From contig NZ_JADNRM010000007.1 of NCBI RefSeq assembly GCF_021730445.1, positions 110,089 through 174,088 of the forward strand: 64,000 nucleotides of DNA, in the 5' to 3' direction. The position numbers were made by a program, and so were the translations under genes. The notes under the pieces were generated by a model. It was not told the origin of the DNA, ran no database searches, and saw only the letters and a program-made list of their open reading frames with translations. Position 1 is the first letter of the stretch, and each line of letters begins with the position of its first letter. The stretch comes from Phocaeicola faecalis (GTDB lineage: Bacteria > Bacteroidota > Bacteroidia > Bacteroidales > Bacteroidaceae). Below are positions 56,347-64,000 of this stretch, in pieces.

Positions 56347-56619
56347 TTATTTAAACTTTTCTTTTAATATCGCACTCGGTTTATATGTCAATACCAATTT
56401 GGGAGGTATCAACATACGTTGTTGCGTAGCAGGATTAATAGAAATGCGTTCTAACTTTTTTCTTACCTCGAAAGTACCAAATCCCTGAATTGCAACTGTA
56501 TTTCCATCTTGCAACTGTTGGGTCATGATACTTATCACTGAGGATACCAATTGAGTTGTATCTTTGTTGGTATATACAAATCTACGCGAAAGTTCGGATA
56601 TAAATTCTTTATTATTCAA
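56347..56619 (-). CDS. HU-family DNA-binding protein
   Basis: 90 aa, one HU/IHF fold: an N-terminal helical dimer part (EFISELSRRFVYTNKDTTQ), the turn AIQGFGTFEVRKKLERISIN and the C-terminal beta arm with PATQQRMLIPPKLVL, in which the conserved Pro of the minor-groove arm is present. It sits between rimO and the HU-LysM gene and may dimerise with the HU domain of the latter. Confidence 0.92.
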   Translation of the reverse strand: MNNKEFISELSRRFVYTNKDTTQLVSSVISIMTQQLQDGNTVAIQGFGTFEVRKKLERISINPATQQRMLIPPKLVLTYKPSAILKEKFK

Positions 56620-56693
56620 GGCTTTAGCTTATTAATTTGGCTGCTATATTAATAAAAAAACAAACATTCTCCAAACTTTTCGGAGGAAATTAC

Positions 56694-57992
56694 TTATAAA
56701 ATGCTACCATATAGGTCGAAATCATCAGCATCTGTAATTCGGACGTTATAGAACTCGCCTGTATTCAAATGTTTTCCATCTGCTTTAATTAAAACTTCAG
56801 GATCTACTTCAGGTGAATCAAACTGTGTACGGCCTATGTAATACTCTCCTTCCTGACGGTCGATGATTACTTTGAATTCTTTCCCTATTTTTGCAGCACT
56901 CAGCTCACCGGCAATTTCCTGTTGAATAGCCATCAACTCATCCAATCGTTGCTGCTTTACCTCATGCGAAATAGAATCCACATATTCTTGAGCAGCGTAT
57001 GTACCTTCTTCTTCCGAATAAGCAAAGGCTCCCATACGGTCAAATCGTACTTTTCTGATGAATTCCTTCAATTCTTCAAAATCTTCCTCACTCTCACCCG
57101 GATGTCCTACCATTAATGTGGTGCGTAAATGGATACCCGGTACTTCTTTACGGAATTTCTCGATTAAATCGTATGTTTCTGCTTTTGTCACATGGCGGCG
57201 CATTTTGCTTAACATATTATCGCTGATGTGTTGCAGAGCAATATCCATGTACTTGCAAACATTATCGTGTTCGCGCATCACCTTGAACAGTTCTTCAGGG
57301 AAGTGTGCCGGATAAGCGTAGTGTAAGCGAATCCATTCCACCCCCGGAACATTGGCAATTCTTTCGATGAGTTCGGGCAATTTCTGACTTTTGTATAAAT
57401 CTATGCCATAATAGGTTAATTCTTGTGCTATAATCTGAAATTCCTTTACCCCTTCAGAAACAAGCAATTTCACTTCATCGATGATTTCTTCCATCGGGCG
57501 TGAGATGTGTCGGCCTGTAATAATGGGGATAGCGCAATATGAACACTTCCTGTCGCAGCCTTCCGATATTTTTAAATAAGCATAATGATGAGGAGTGGTC
57601 AGTGTACGCTCAATGGCGAATTCCGATTTATAGGCTTTGCCTAAGTCAGCAAGTAGTTCATTCCAATTGAACTTACCATAAAACTTGTCCACTTGAGGAA
57701 TTTCTAACTCCAACTCTTGCAAGTATCTTTCGGATAGACACCCCATTACATAGAGCTTCTTCAGTCTTCCCTCCTCTTTAGCCTGACAGAATTCCAATAT
57801 CATGTTGATGGATTCTTCTTTAGCATCCCCAATGAAGCCGCAAGTATTGATAACTGCAATTTCTCCTTGGGGATTTTCGGCGTCATGAGTTGCTTTGTAA
57901 CCGTTTGCTTCCAGCTGACGCATCAGCTTTTCCGAGTCTACTAAGTTTTTGGAACACCCTAAGGTGATAATATCTATTGTGTTACGTTTCAT
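56694..57992 (-). CDS. rimO: Ribosomal protein S12 methylthiotransferase
   Basis: 432 aa radical-SAM enzyme adding a methylthio group to Asp89 of S12. The MTTase domain has Cys13, Cys51 and Cys85; the radical-SAM CxxxCxxC is Cys146, Cys150 and Cys153 (GCDRKCSYC); the C-terminal TRAM domain follows (IDRQEGEYYIGRTQFDSPEV). The start is directly next to the ftsY stop, so the two are coupled. Confidence 0.96.
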   Translation of the reverse strand: MKRNTIDIITLGCSKNLVDSEKLMRQLEANGYKATHDAENPQGEIAVINTCGFIGDAKEESINMILEFCQAKEEGRLKKLYVMGCLSERYLQELELEIPQVDKFYGKFNWNELLADLGKAYKSEFAIERTLTTPHHYAYLKISEGCDRKCSYCAIPIITGRHISRPMEEIIDEVKLLVSEGVKEFQIIAQELTYYGIDLYKSQKLPELIERIANVPGVEWIRLHYAYPAHFPEELFKVMREHDNVCKYMDIALQHISDNMLSKMRRHVTKAETYDLIEKFRKEVPGIHLRTTLMVGHPGESEEDFEELKEFIRKVRFDRMGAFAYSEEEGTYAAQEYVDSISHEVKQQRLDELMAIQQEIAGELSAAKIGKEFKVIIDRQEGEYYIGRTQFDSPEVDPEVLIKADGKHLNTGEFYNVRITDADDFDLYGSIL

Positions 57993-58955
57993 TTATTTTT
58001 CTGTCTCTCCAAATAGTGAGTCTACAAATTCTTTTTTGCGGAATACTTGCATGTCTTCGATACCTTCTCCCAATCCGATGTATTTTACAGGAATCTTAAA
58101 TTGGTCTGAAATGCCGATGACTACACCACCTTTTGCTGTTCCGTCAAGTTTAGTAATAGCCATAGCGGTAACTTCGGTTGCAAGAGTAAACTGCTTGGCT
58201 TGTTCAAAGGCATTTTGTCCTGTAGAGCCATCCAGTACCAGCAATACTTCATGGGGAGCATCGGGTACTACTTTTTTCATTACATTCTTGATTTTAGTCA
58301 ACTCATTCATCAAGTTGACTTTGTTGTGCAGACGGCCGGCAGTATCAATGATGACAACATCTGCGTTGTTGGCAACAGCCGAACTCAGGGTATCAAAAGC
58401 AACAGAGGCAGGGTCTGAGCCCATCTTCTGTTTGATAACGGGCACTCCAACACGTTCCCCCCAAATATCCAACTGCTCTACGGCAGCGGCACGGAACGTA
58501 TCGGCAGCTCCAAGATAAACAGATTTACCTGCTTTCTTAAATTGGTAGGCCAATTTTCCAATAGTGGTCGTTTTACCTACTCCATTTACACCTACTACCA
58601 TTATGACATAAGGTTTCTTGCCTGCGGGGACTGTGAATTCTTCTGAATCCACCGTATTATTTTCAGTCAGCAAAGCAGCGATTTCTTCACGAAGGATATT
58701 GTTCAGTTCTTGCGTGTTGACATATTTATCCTTTGCCACTCTGTCTTCTATACGCTTGATGATATTCAGAGTAGTTTCCACACCTACATCGGAAGTAATG
58801 AGTACTTCTTCCAGATTATCCAATACTTCATCGTCTACTTTTGATTTACCGGCCACGGCGCGGGCTATCTTACTAAATACACTTTCTTTGGTTTTGGACA
58901 ATCCTTTGTCTAAAGTTTCCTTCTTTTCTTTCGAGAAAAAATTAAAAAATCCCAT
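57993..58955 (-). CDS. ftsY: Signal recognition particle receptor FtsY
   Basis: 320 aa, SRP GTPase that docks ribosome-SRP complexes at the inner membrane. A short N-terminal region (MGFFNFFSKEKKE) replaces the long acidic A domain of E. coli. N domain about 20-100, G domain with GVNGVGKTT (122-130), DTAGR and TKLDGTAKGG. Own promoter upstream. Confidence 0.96.
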   Translation of the reverse strand: MGFFNFFSKEKKETLDKGLSKTKESVFSKIARAVAGKSKVDDEVLDNLEEVLITSDVGVETTLNIIKRIEDRVAKDKYVNTQELNNILREEIAALLTENNTVDSEEFTVPAGKKPYVIMVVGVNGVGKTTTIGKLAYQFKKAGKSVYLGAADTFRAAAVEQLDIWGERVGVPVIKQKMGSDPASVAFDTLSSAVANNADVVIIDTAGRLHNKVNLMNELTKIKNVMKKVVPDAPHEVLLVLDGSTGQNAFEQAKQFTLATEVTAMAITKLDGTAKGGVVIGISDQFKIPVKYIGLGEGIEDMQVFRKKEFVDSLFGETEK

Positions 58956-58984
58956 ATTGGAGTTTGATTTATCTGTTTATGCTA

Positions 58985-59016
58985 CAAAGATATAACTAAT
59001 CTCTTACACGGACAAA
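58985..59016 (-). promoter_or_regulatory. Promoter of ftsY-rimO-HU
   Basis: Minus strand TTTG (59016-59013), 20 bases, TATCTTTG (58992-58985): an exact fit to the consensus, 30 bases before ftsY. Confidence 0.7.
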
Positions 59017-59070
59017 AAAAAGCGTCAGAAGATTGGTTATAATGTGCGATAATGATAACGGTTATGCATA

Positions 59071-59108
59071 AAAAAAGTTCCTTTCACATTGTGTGAAAGG
59101 AACTTTTT
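59071..59108 (-). terminator. Terminator after the DUF4295 gene
   Basis: AAAAAGTTCCTTTCACA pairs with TGTGAAAGGAACTTTTT over a three-base loop; the minus strand continues with a T run. Confidence 0.92.
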
Positions 59109-59127
59109 GCCAATCGGAGTGATTGGA

Positions 59128-59283
59128 TTATTTCTTGAAAAAGTCTTGAACTTTTTCGTTAGGTACCATTTGTTCATCGAAGATGTATGCTCCAGTCTTC
59201 GGAGATTTAACCATCTTGATAACCTTAGTGTAAGAACGTCCTTCTTTACCTGTCTGAAGGGTTGCGACTGTTTTCTTTGCCAT
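59128..59283 (-). CDS. DUF4295 family small protein
   Basis: 51 aa, beginning MAKKTVATLQTGKEGRSYTK, basic, no membrane segment. This family lies directly after rpmG in Bacteroidetes and is thought to be ribosome-associated because of that location, but there is no proof in the sequence. It starts nine bases after the rpmG stop. Confidence 0.9.
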   Translation of the reverse strand: MAKKTVATLQTGKEGRSYTKVIKMVKSPKTGAYIFDEQMVPNEKVQDFFKK

Positions 59284-59292
59284 GGGTTATAA

Positions 59293-59481
59293 TTATTTAA
59301 TTTCTTTGTGTACTGTTACTCTTTTCAAAATAGGATTGTACTTCTTAAGTTCCAATCTTTCAGTGGTATTTTTTCTATTCTTTGTTGTAATGTAACGAGA
59401 AGTTCCCGGCATACCACTATCCTTCATTTCTGTGCATTCAAGGATTACCTGTACTCTATTACCTTTAGCCTTCTTTGCCAT
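59293..59481 (-). CDS. rpmG: 50S ribosomal protein L33
   Basis: 62 aa. The start [18 protein letters not shown] and the [20 protein letters not shown] block are standard L33. The zinc-binding Cys pairs are absent except for one Cys (ILEC), so this is a zinc-free type. Second gene of the L28-L33-DUF4295 unit. Confidence 0.95.
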   Translation of the reverse strand: MAKKAKGNRVQVILECTEMKDSGMPGTSRYITTKNRKNTTERLELKKYNPILKRVTVHKEIK

Positions 59482-59501
59482 AGTCTATCTCTCCTTTTTA
59501 A

Positions 59502-59762
59502 TTAACCAATAATTTTGATGCTTTTCCAATCACAATAGCCTTTGGTAACCGCTTCATTCAGCGCTGCATCCAGGCCTTTTTTATTAATCACACGTAAGCC
59601 GTTAGCACAGATATTCAGGCTAATCCAGCAATCTTGTTCTACATAGTAGAATTTCTTAGTAAACAAGTTCACATCAAAAGTTCTTTTGGTTCTTCTCTTA
59701 GAGTGTGAAACATTGTTGCCAATCATGGCTTTCTTTCCGGTAATTTGACAAATCTTCGACAT
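59502..59762 (-). CDS. rpmB: 50S ribosomal protein L28
   Basis: 86 aa. Starts [20 protein letters not shown], followed by the [16 protein letters not shown] block; a standard L28, without the four-Cys zinc motif. First gene of the unit. Confidence 0.96.
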   Translation of the reverse strand: MSKICQITGKKAMIGNNVSHSKRRTKRTFDVNLFTKKFYYVEQDCWISLNICANGLRVINKKGLDAALNEAVTKGYCDWKSIKIIG

Positions 59763-59866
59763 TGCTATCTTATTTTTATAGTTTTTTTCAATACTTGTTT
59801 CAAACGGAGTGCAAAATAAGCACTTTTATTTGTATAAAACAAGGTTTTTGGCAAATAATTCTGCAT

Positions 59867-60367
59867 TTATTGCTCATTTTCTTCGTTTTGGAACAATTTT
59901 CGGAGTAATTGCAATGCATTTTGGGTGGCATTTGCAATATTTTTGTTTCTTCCTTCGTCCCCTTCGATTTTGAGCGTAATTACTTTGTCTTTACATCCGG
60001 CGGCAATCCAAATGGTGCCAACCGGTTTGTCGGGAGTACCCCCTGTCGGGCCGGCAATACCTGAAGTGGCAATTGCGCAGTCGGAATTCATCGATTTCAT
60101 CGCGCCTTTTACCATTTCGACAACGGTTTCTTCGCTTACTGCTCCATAAGTCTCTAATGTTTCATGGCTCACACCTAATAAATTCTCTTTTACTTCGTTG
60201 GAATAGGCAATAATTCCACCTTTGAAAAAGTGTGATGTTCCGGCTACGGCTGTAATTGCGGCTGCCACATTTCCTGCCGTGCAGCTCTCGGCGGTAGCGA
60301 GTGTCAGGTTCTCTTTCCAAAACAATTCGCTAATCTCTTTACTTAAAAATTTACCTTCTACTGACAT
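59867..60367 (-). CDS. pncC: CinA-family nicotinamide-nucleotide amidohydrolase
   Basis: 166 aa. Only the C-terminal CinA amidohydrolase domain is present, with [19 protein letters not shown] near 25-43, [17 protein letters not shown] and [19 protein letters not shown], the usual PncC active site. It converts nicotinamide mononucleotide to nicotinic acid mononucleotide. It lies 26 bases after tsaD and may be co-transcribed. Confidence 0.92.
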   Translation of the reverse strand: MSVEGKFLSKEISELFWKENLTLATAESCTAGNVAAAITAVAGTSHFFKGGIIAYSNEVKENLLGVSHETLETYGAVSEETVVEMVKGAMKSMNSDCAIATSGIAGPTGGTPDKPVGTIWIAAGCKDKVITLKIEGDEGRNKNIANATQNALQLLRKLFQNEENEQ

Positions 60368-60393
60368 TTCGAAAAACTGTTTTTTGATAAATA

Positions 60394-61413
60394 TTAAATT
60401 GTTACCCGTGAATATGCGGGTTTGTCAATGGTGCAAAAATCTTTGTCCAAATACTTATAATAACCGGTAATGGCAATCATTGCTGCATTATCGGTTGTGT
60501 AACTGAACTTTGGAATATATATTTTCCATCCATATTTGGCGGCGTGTTCATGGAATGAATTGCGCAAGCCGTTGTTGGCTGATACTCCTCCGGCTACAGC
60601 TACTTCGTTTATCTTGTGTGCTTTGGCTACTTTCCTCAGTTTGTCCATCAGAATATCCACAACGGTTGCTTCCAGTGAAGCTGCCAAATCATTCTTATGA
60701 TGTTCGATAAAGTCAGGATCTTCTTTCAACCAATCGCGCAAGGAGTAGAGGAAAGAAGTTTTTAGTCCGCTAAAGCTGTAGTTGTAATCAGGAATATGCG
60801 GTTTGCTGAATGTAAATGCTTTCGGGTTTCCTTGGCGGGCCAGTTTGTCAATGATGGGACCACCGGGATAGCCCAGCCCCATTACTTTAGAGCATTTGTC
60901 AATAGCTTCTCCGGCTGCATCATCAATGGTTTGCCCCAACACTTCCATGTCATTATAGGCTTTTACCAAAATAATCTGTGAATTGCCGCCCGATACTAAG
61001 AGACATAAAAATGGGAATTTAGGCTGGTTCGTATCTTCTTCTGTTTCTTTAATGAAATGAGCTAACACATGGGCTTGCAGATGGTTAACATCAATCATTG
61101 GGATGTTTAAGGAACGGGCAAACCCTTTGGCAAAAGAGACCCCGACCAATAAGGAGCCCATTAATCCGGGGCCACGCGTGAAAGCCACTGCACTTAGGTC
61201 TTCTTTAGTGACTCCTGCCCTTTTCAAAGCTTCATGCACTACAGGTACAATATTTTGTTGATGTGCGCGTGATGCCAATTCCGGAACAACACCGCCATAC
61301 GCCTCGTGGACAGCCTGGCTGGACACGACATTCGACAACAAGACACCGTTTTTGATTACAGCAGCAGAAGTGTCGTCGCAAGAAGATTCTATACCTAATA
61401 TAATTGTATCCAT
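60394..61413 (-). CDS. tsaD: tRNA N6-adenosine threonylcarbamoyltransferase
   Basis: 339 aa; makes t6A37 in ANN-decoding tRNAs with TsaB, TsaC and TsaE. Metal ligands: the [10 protein letters not shown] motif near 110. Nucleotide-binding [19 protein letters not shown] at the start, [15 protein letters not shown] near 135 and [13 protein letters not shown] near 270. Length and order are standard. Confidence 0.96.
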   Translation of the reverse strand: MDTIILGIESSCDDTSAAVIKNGVLLSNVVSSQAVHEAYGGVVPELASRAHQQNIVPVVHEALKRAGVTKEDLSAVAFTRGPGLMGSLLVGVSFAKGFARSLNIPMIDVNHLQAHVLAHFIKETEEDTNQPKFPFLCLLVSGGNSQIILVKAYNDMEVLGQTIDDAAGEAIDKCSKVMGLGYPGGPIIDKLARQGNPKAFTFSKPHIPDYNYSFSGLKTSFLYSLRDWLKEDPDFIEHHKNDLAASLEATVVDILMDKLRKVAKAHKINEVAVAGGVSANNGLRNSFHEHAAKYGWKIYIPKFSYTTDNAAMIAITGYYKYLDKDFCTIDKPAYSRVTI

Positions 61414-61435
61414 AATCTATATACCTTATTATATA

Positions 61436-62290
61436 TTAATGTGTAAGGATTTCAAGTCCGTTTTCCGTCATAAGGAATGTATGTTCCCATTGCGCAGAAG
61501 GAAGTTCATCTTCAGTCACTACTGTCCATCCATCCTCTTCGTCTATAAATACTTCCCAAGTTCCGGTGTTAATCATGGGTTCAATAGTAAAGACCATGCC
61601 TGGCACCAATAACATGCCTGTCCCCTTCTTTCCGAAGTGTTCTACATCCGGTTCTTCGTGAAACTCCACTCCCACACCGTGTCCACAGAGGTCACGTACT
61701 ACGGAAAAACCATTCTTTTTGGCATGTTTCTCAATAGCATGACCTATATCGCCTACAAATCCAAAAGGTTTGGCTGCTTCCATACCGATTTCCAAACACT
61801 CTTTGGCTACTTGCACTAATTTTTCTTTTTTAGGGGTGGTCTTTCCGATAATAAACATACGTGAGGCATCGGCATAATAACCATCCAAAATAGTGGTACA
61901 GTCTACATTTATAATGTCTCCTTCTTCCAAAATATCAAATTCACTGGGGATACCATGGCATACCACTTCATTAATGGAGGTGCAGCAGCTTTTTGGAAAA
62001 CCTTCATAACCTAATGTAGCGGGAATACCACCGTGTGATATGGTGTAATCATACACCAACTTATCAATTTCGAGAGTGCTCATACCGGCATGGATTTCTT
62101 TTTCCACTAAATCCAGGACTCCGGTATTAATGATTCCGCTTCGGCGTATACCTTCTATTTGTTCAGGGGTTTTGATTAGTTCCCTTGTGGGAACCAAATG
62201 TCCTTTATCCTGATAATAAAGAACCTTCTTATCTAAGTCTGTGAGTTCCACACCTTTAGGAACTCTCCAGTTTACTTTATTTCTTTTCAT
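61436..62290 (-). CDS. map: Methionine aminopeptidase, type I
   Basis: 284 aa. The pita-bread core carries HGIPSEFDILEEGDIINVDC and the metal ligands in YYADASRMF, GHGVGVEFHEEPDV and FTIEPMIN. A roughly 40-residue N-terminal extension (MKRNKVNWRVPKGVELTDLD) precedes the core, as in several Bacteroidetes copies. The function of the extension is unknown. Confidence 0.94.
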   Translation of the reverse strand: MKRNKVNWRVPKGVELTDLDKKVLYYQDKGHLVPTRELIKTPEQIEGIRRSGIINTGVLDLVEKEIHAGMSTLEIDKLVYDYTISHGGIPATLGYEGFPKSCCTSINEVVCHGIPSEFDILEEGDIINVDCTTILDGYYADASRMFIIGKTTPKKEKLVQVAKECLEIGMEAAKPFGFVGDIGHAIEKHAKKNGFSVVRDLCGHGVGVEFHEEPDVEHFGKKGTGMLLVPGMVFTIEPMINTGTWEVFIDEEDGWTVVTEDELPSAQWEHTFLMTENGLEILTH

Positions 62291-62331
62291 TTATTTTGTT
62301 TGTAATCCAGTAAATGCTTACTATTGACTGG

Positions 62332-62339
62332 CAAAGATA
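62332..62339 (-). promoter_or_regulatory. Predicted -7 box of map
   Basis: Minus strand TATCTTTG, about 41 bases before the start. No -33 match. Confidence 0.45.
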
Positions 62340-62443
62340 ATATTTATTTGTTTATTATATAACAGTCTATGAAATAAAAGTTTAATTCATTTCGAAAAGA
62401 TATGTGGAAATGGGGCCATCTGAATAAGAAGAAAGGCGTATGC

Positions 62444-64000
62444 CTAGCATTCCACCACCCGATACACATTCCCCTTGGCAGTATGCACCCGCTCGCCCAA
62501 CTGGGGCAGGATGCGGCTCAGGCTGTAGGCCGTCATGCCCCTCATGGCTGAAGGATGTGCGGACTTCATCCGCTCGAACAACTGAGTTGCGGAAAGGGTC
62601 AGCACCTCCTGCGGATGGTCCTCTTCCGTGGCAAAGCGGAAACAGAGGCGGAACACCTCCTCTTCGGGTACATGCTTGTAGAACAATGCGTTGTGTTGCT
62701 GTATGGCTTGTTCCTCTTCCTTGTTAAACCAGCTGCGTTCACCGGACAGAAGCTCCGCCTTGAGTTGGGCGTACAGTTGCTCATGCTCTATGGGGGTGGT
62801 GCAGTCTATGGCGTGCTCCAGACTGACACAGAGAAAACGTCGCGAGCCGGTGCGGTCCACCAACAAGTCTTCCCGGTTACTGGTGCCGATGAACGAGGCG
62901 ATGCGGGGAAGTGCCGAAGCACTGCGTTTGTAGGCCTTGCGAATATTCAGTGCGGAAGCCTGCATCAGATTCTTCAGCAGGGGCATTTTGGACGCACCCA
63001 ACTTGTCGAATTCATCCAGATTAATCAGGCCGTAGGCAGCTAACCTGGCTTCGGCGGATGCCGGGGAACTGAGGTCGTAACTCTCTGTATAATAGGCTTT
63101 CAGCGCATCGGGCATCAACAGGCGGCAGAACGTACTTTTCCCCAGTCCCTGACGACTGCTCACCAGCAGGGGTGCCACGCTGTTGGCGCGGTTGGTATCC
63201 GGCCGGAACTGCATCCATTGGGCGGAGAGTCCCAGCATCCAGCGGTGGAAACCGTTCACCCATACCGGGTCATCAGACACCCTGCGGGCGAGTGCCGACA
63301 CCCGGTCGGTGCCGTCCCATTCGGGAAGCTGCTCAAAGTAGGCGGTAAAGGGATGGTATTCGCTGATGCGGCGCGAGCGCACAAAGCGTTGGATGTCCCT
63401 GTCCCAGCAGTCTATGCCCGCTTCGATGGCTTCCAGACTGAGCGAGTTCATCCACCGTTCGTCCACTTTGGCGTAGCGCAAGTGGTCATCGGGAATATTG
63501 TGTTCCACGCCCGCTACCTCGGTCTCTTCGGTCAGCACGTTGAATCGGAAGTGGTAGCGGGAGGTAAGGAAAGCGGTCACTTCCTGCATCAAGGAGCGTG
63601 ATTTCGCCTTCTTAACAGTTTCTTCCGGAGATATTGGCGCGGCTTCCTTTTCAGTGTCTTTCAAGGATTTCAGTTCAGCCTCCTTTCGGATGTCTTCCAA
63701 AGATATCACTCCGATTTTATTTTCAATATATTTCGAGGACTTCACTCTGAGTTCCTTTCGGATATCTTCCAAAGATGTTGGTTCGACTTCCTTTTTAATG
63801 TCTTTCGAGCCTACAGTATTCATGACCTTTCGAACGCTTCCCGGTCGCACGGAATCTTCCTCCGTTTCTTCTGTTAAGTCTGCCGGACATCCGGAAAAGA
63901 CGTCTCTGCTTTCCAACAAATTTCCCTTGCCGTTTTCAGCAAGAAGAACCTGTGACTTGTCCACTTCCTTCACTCCGTCCTCATCGGAAACGATGTAGTG
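62444..64000 (-). CDS. VapE/DUF3874-type P-loop ATPase, 5' end outside the window
   Basis: At least 518 codons; the frame runs unbroken through the window end (HYIVSDEDGVKEV...), so the start lies beyond it. Counting from the GTG codon at 63973: a spacer with three 24-residue repeats (56-127), a BT4734-like linker, then the VapE ATPase with Walker A SSRQGLGKST, Walker B INLDEFD, sensor FIGTSNREDLLVDRTGSRRF, and a C-terminal DUF3874-like part. Such proteins are accessory, phage- or island-derived primase/helicase relatives in Bacteroides. The gene is visibly richer in G+C than the rest of the window, in line with transfer. Confidence 0.85.
   Translation of the reverse strand, partial: HYIVSDEDGVKEVDKSQVLLAENGKGNLLESRDVFSGCPADLTEETEEDSVRPGSVRKVMNTVGSKDIKKEVEPTSLEDIRKELRVKSSKYIENKIGVISLEDIRKEAELKSLKDTEKEAAPISPEETVKKAKSRSLMQEVTAFLTSRYHFRFNVLTEETEVAGVEHNIPDDHLRYAKVDERWMNSLSLEAIEAGIDCWDRDIQRFVRSRRISEYHPFTAYFEQLPEWDGTDRVSALARRVSDDPVWVNGFHRWMLGLSAQWMQFRPDTNRANSVAPLLVSSRQGLGKSTFCRLLMPDALKAYYTESYDLSSPASAEARLAAYGLINLDEFDKLGASKMPLLKNLMQASALNIRKAYKRSASALPRIASFIGTSNREDLLVDRTGSRRFLCVSLEHAIDCTTPIEHEQLYAQLKAELLSGERSWFNKEEEQAIQQHNALFYKHVPEEEVFRLCFRFATEEDHPQEVLTLSATQLFERMKSAHPSAMRGMTAYSLSRILPQLGERVHTAKGNVYRVVEC
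63593..63808 (-). repeat. Three-copy 72-bp coding repeat in the VapE-type gene
   Basis: It encodes three 24-residue units beginning SKDIKKEVEPTSLED, SKYIENKIGVISLED and LKDTEKEAAPISPEE (residues 56-79, 80-103 and 104-127 from the GTG at 63973). The unit length is exact. The repeats are charged and likely helical, unlike the flanking domains. Confidence 0.75.

Overview
The window looks like a chromosomal segment of a Bacteroides species. The signs are Bacteroidetes-type promoter boxes (TAnnTTTG, often TACTTTTG or TATCTTTG) upstream of many genes, few Shine-Dalgarno sequences, an AT-leaning composition, a batABCDE aerotolerance operon, a DUF4295 gene next to rpmG/rpmB, and Bacteroidetes-type AMP nucleosidase and ProS. 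The species cannot be fixed from the sequence alone. Most of the window is core housekeeping DNA; accessory character appears mainly in a few long intergenic regions and at the right edge.

Layout. 1-5528 (minus): a tripartite ABC drug-efflux operon of the YbhGFSR type, TolC-like protein first, two ABC-2 permeases last, the final one cut by the window edge. 5529-6342: a long intergenic region with the efflux promoter, a possible 39-codon leader ORF and two back-to-back tandem arrays with 21- and 22-bp units. 6343-18668: folK, then rightward kdsB, an M16 homologue without its metal motif, a secreted MORN-repeat protein, an inositol-monophosphatase-like enzyme, two small conserved proteins, glgB, a membrane protein, proS and a FetAB-like exporter. 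18734-19116 is a broken lipoprotein gene. 19242-23553: a NIF3-family protein, a coiled-coil zinc-ribbon protein, an orphan HsdR-N-like protein, AMP nucleosidase and holA. 23554-24759 is a 1.2-kb AT-rich gap holding a second, inverted copy of the 22-bp array and many TTGTAAAT motifs in front of an XRE regulator. 25327-31135: pyrK-pyrD, trmD, ligA and dapA. 31563-32167: six tandem tRNA-Arg(ACG) genes. Then follow a patatin/beta-barrel protein, htpG, clpC, gyrA and a periplasmic TPR protein.

43598-45296 (minus) holds a DUF2007-Usp-Usp protein, a frameshifted gene remnant and a small helix-turn-helix protein. 45428-54816 (minus) is a nine-gene moxR-DUF58-bat operon that ends with a PAP2 phosphatase. 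55011-58955 (minus) is ftsY-rimO-HU and an HU domain fused to a transmembrane helix and a LysM domain. 59128-62290 (minus) carries DUF4295, rpmG, rpmB, pncC/cinA, tsaD and map. The window ends inside a G+C-richer VapE/DUF3874-type ATPase gene with a three-copy 24-residue repeat.

The most unusual signals are (i) intergenic arrays with a 21-22 bp period at several loci, two of them homologous and inverted about 18 kb apart; (ii) the HU-TM-LysM protein, which could tie nucleoid DNA to the cell wall; (iii) the dense TTGTAAAT/palindrome field before the XRE gene; and (iv) a perfect 16-bp inverted repeat around the pyrK promoter. No CRISPR array, complete mobile element or rRNA operon was seen.
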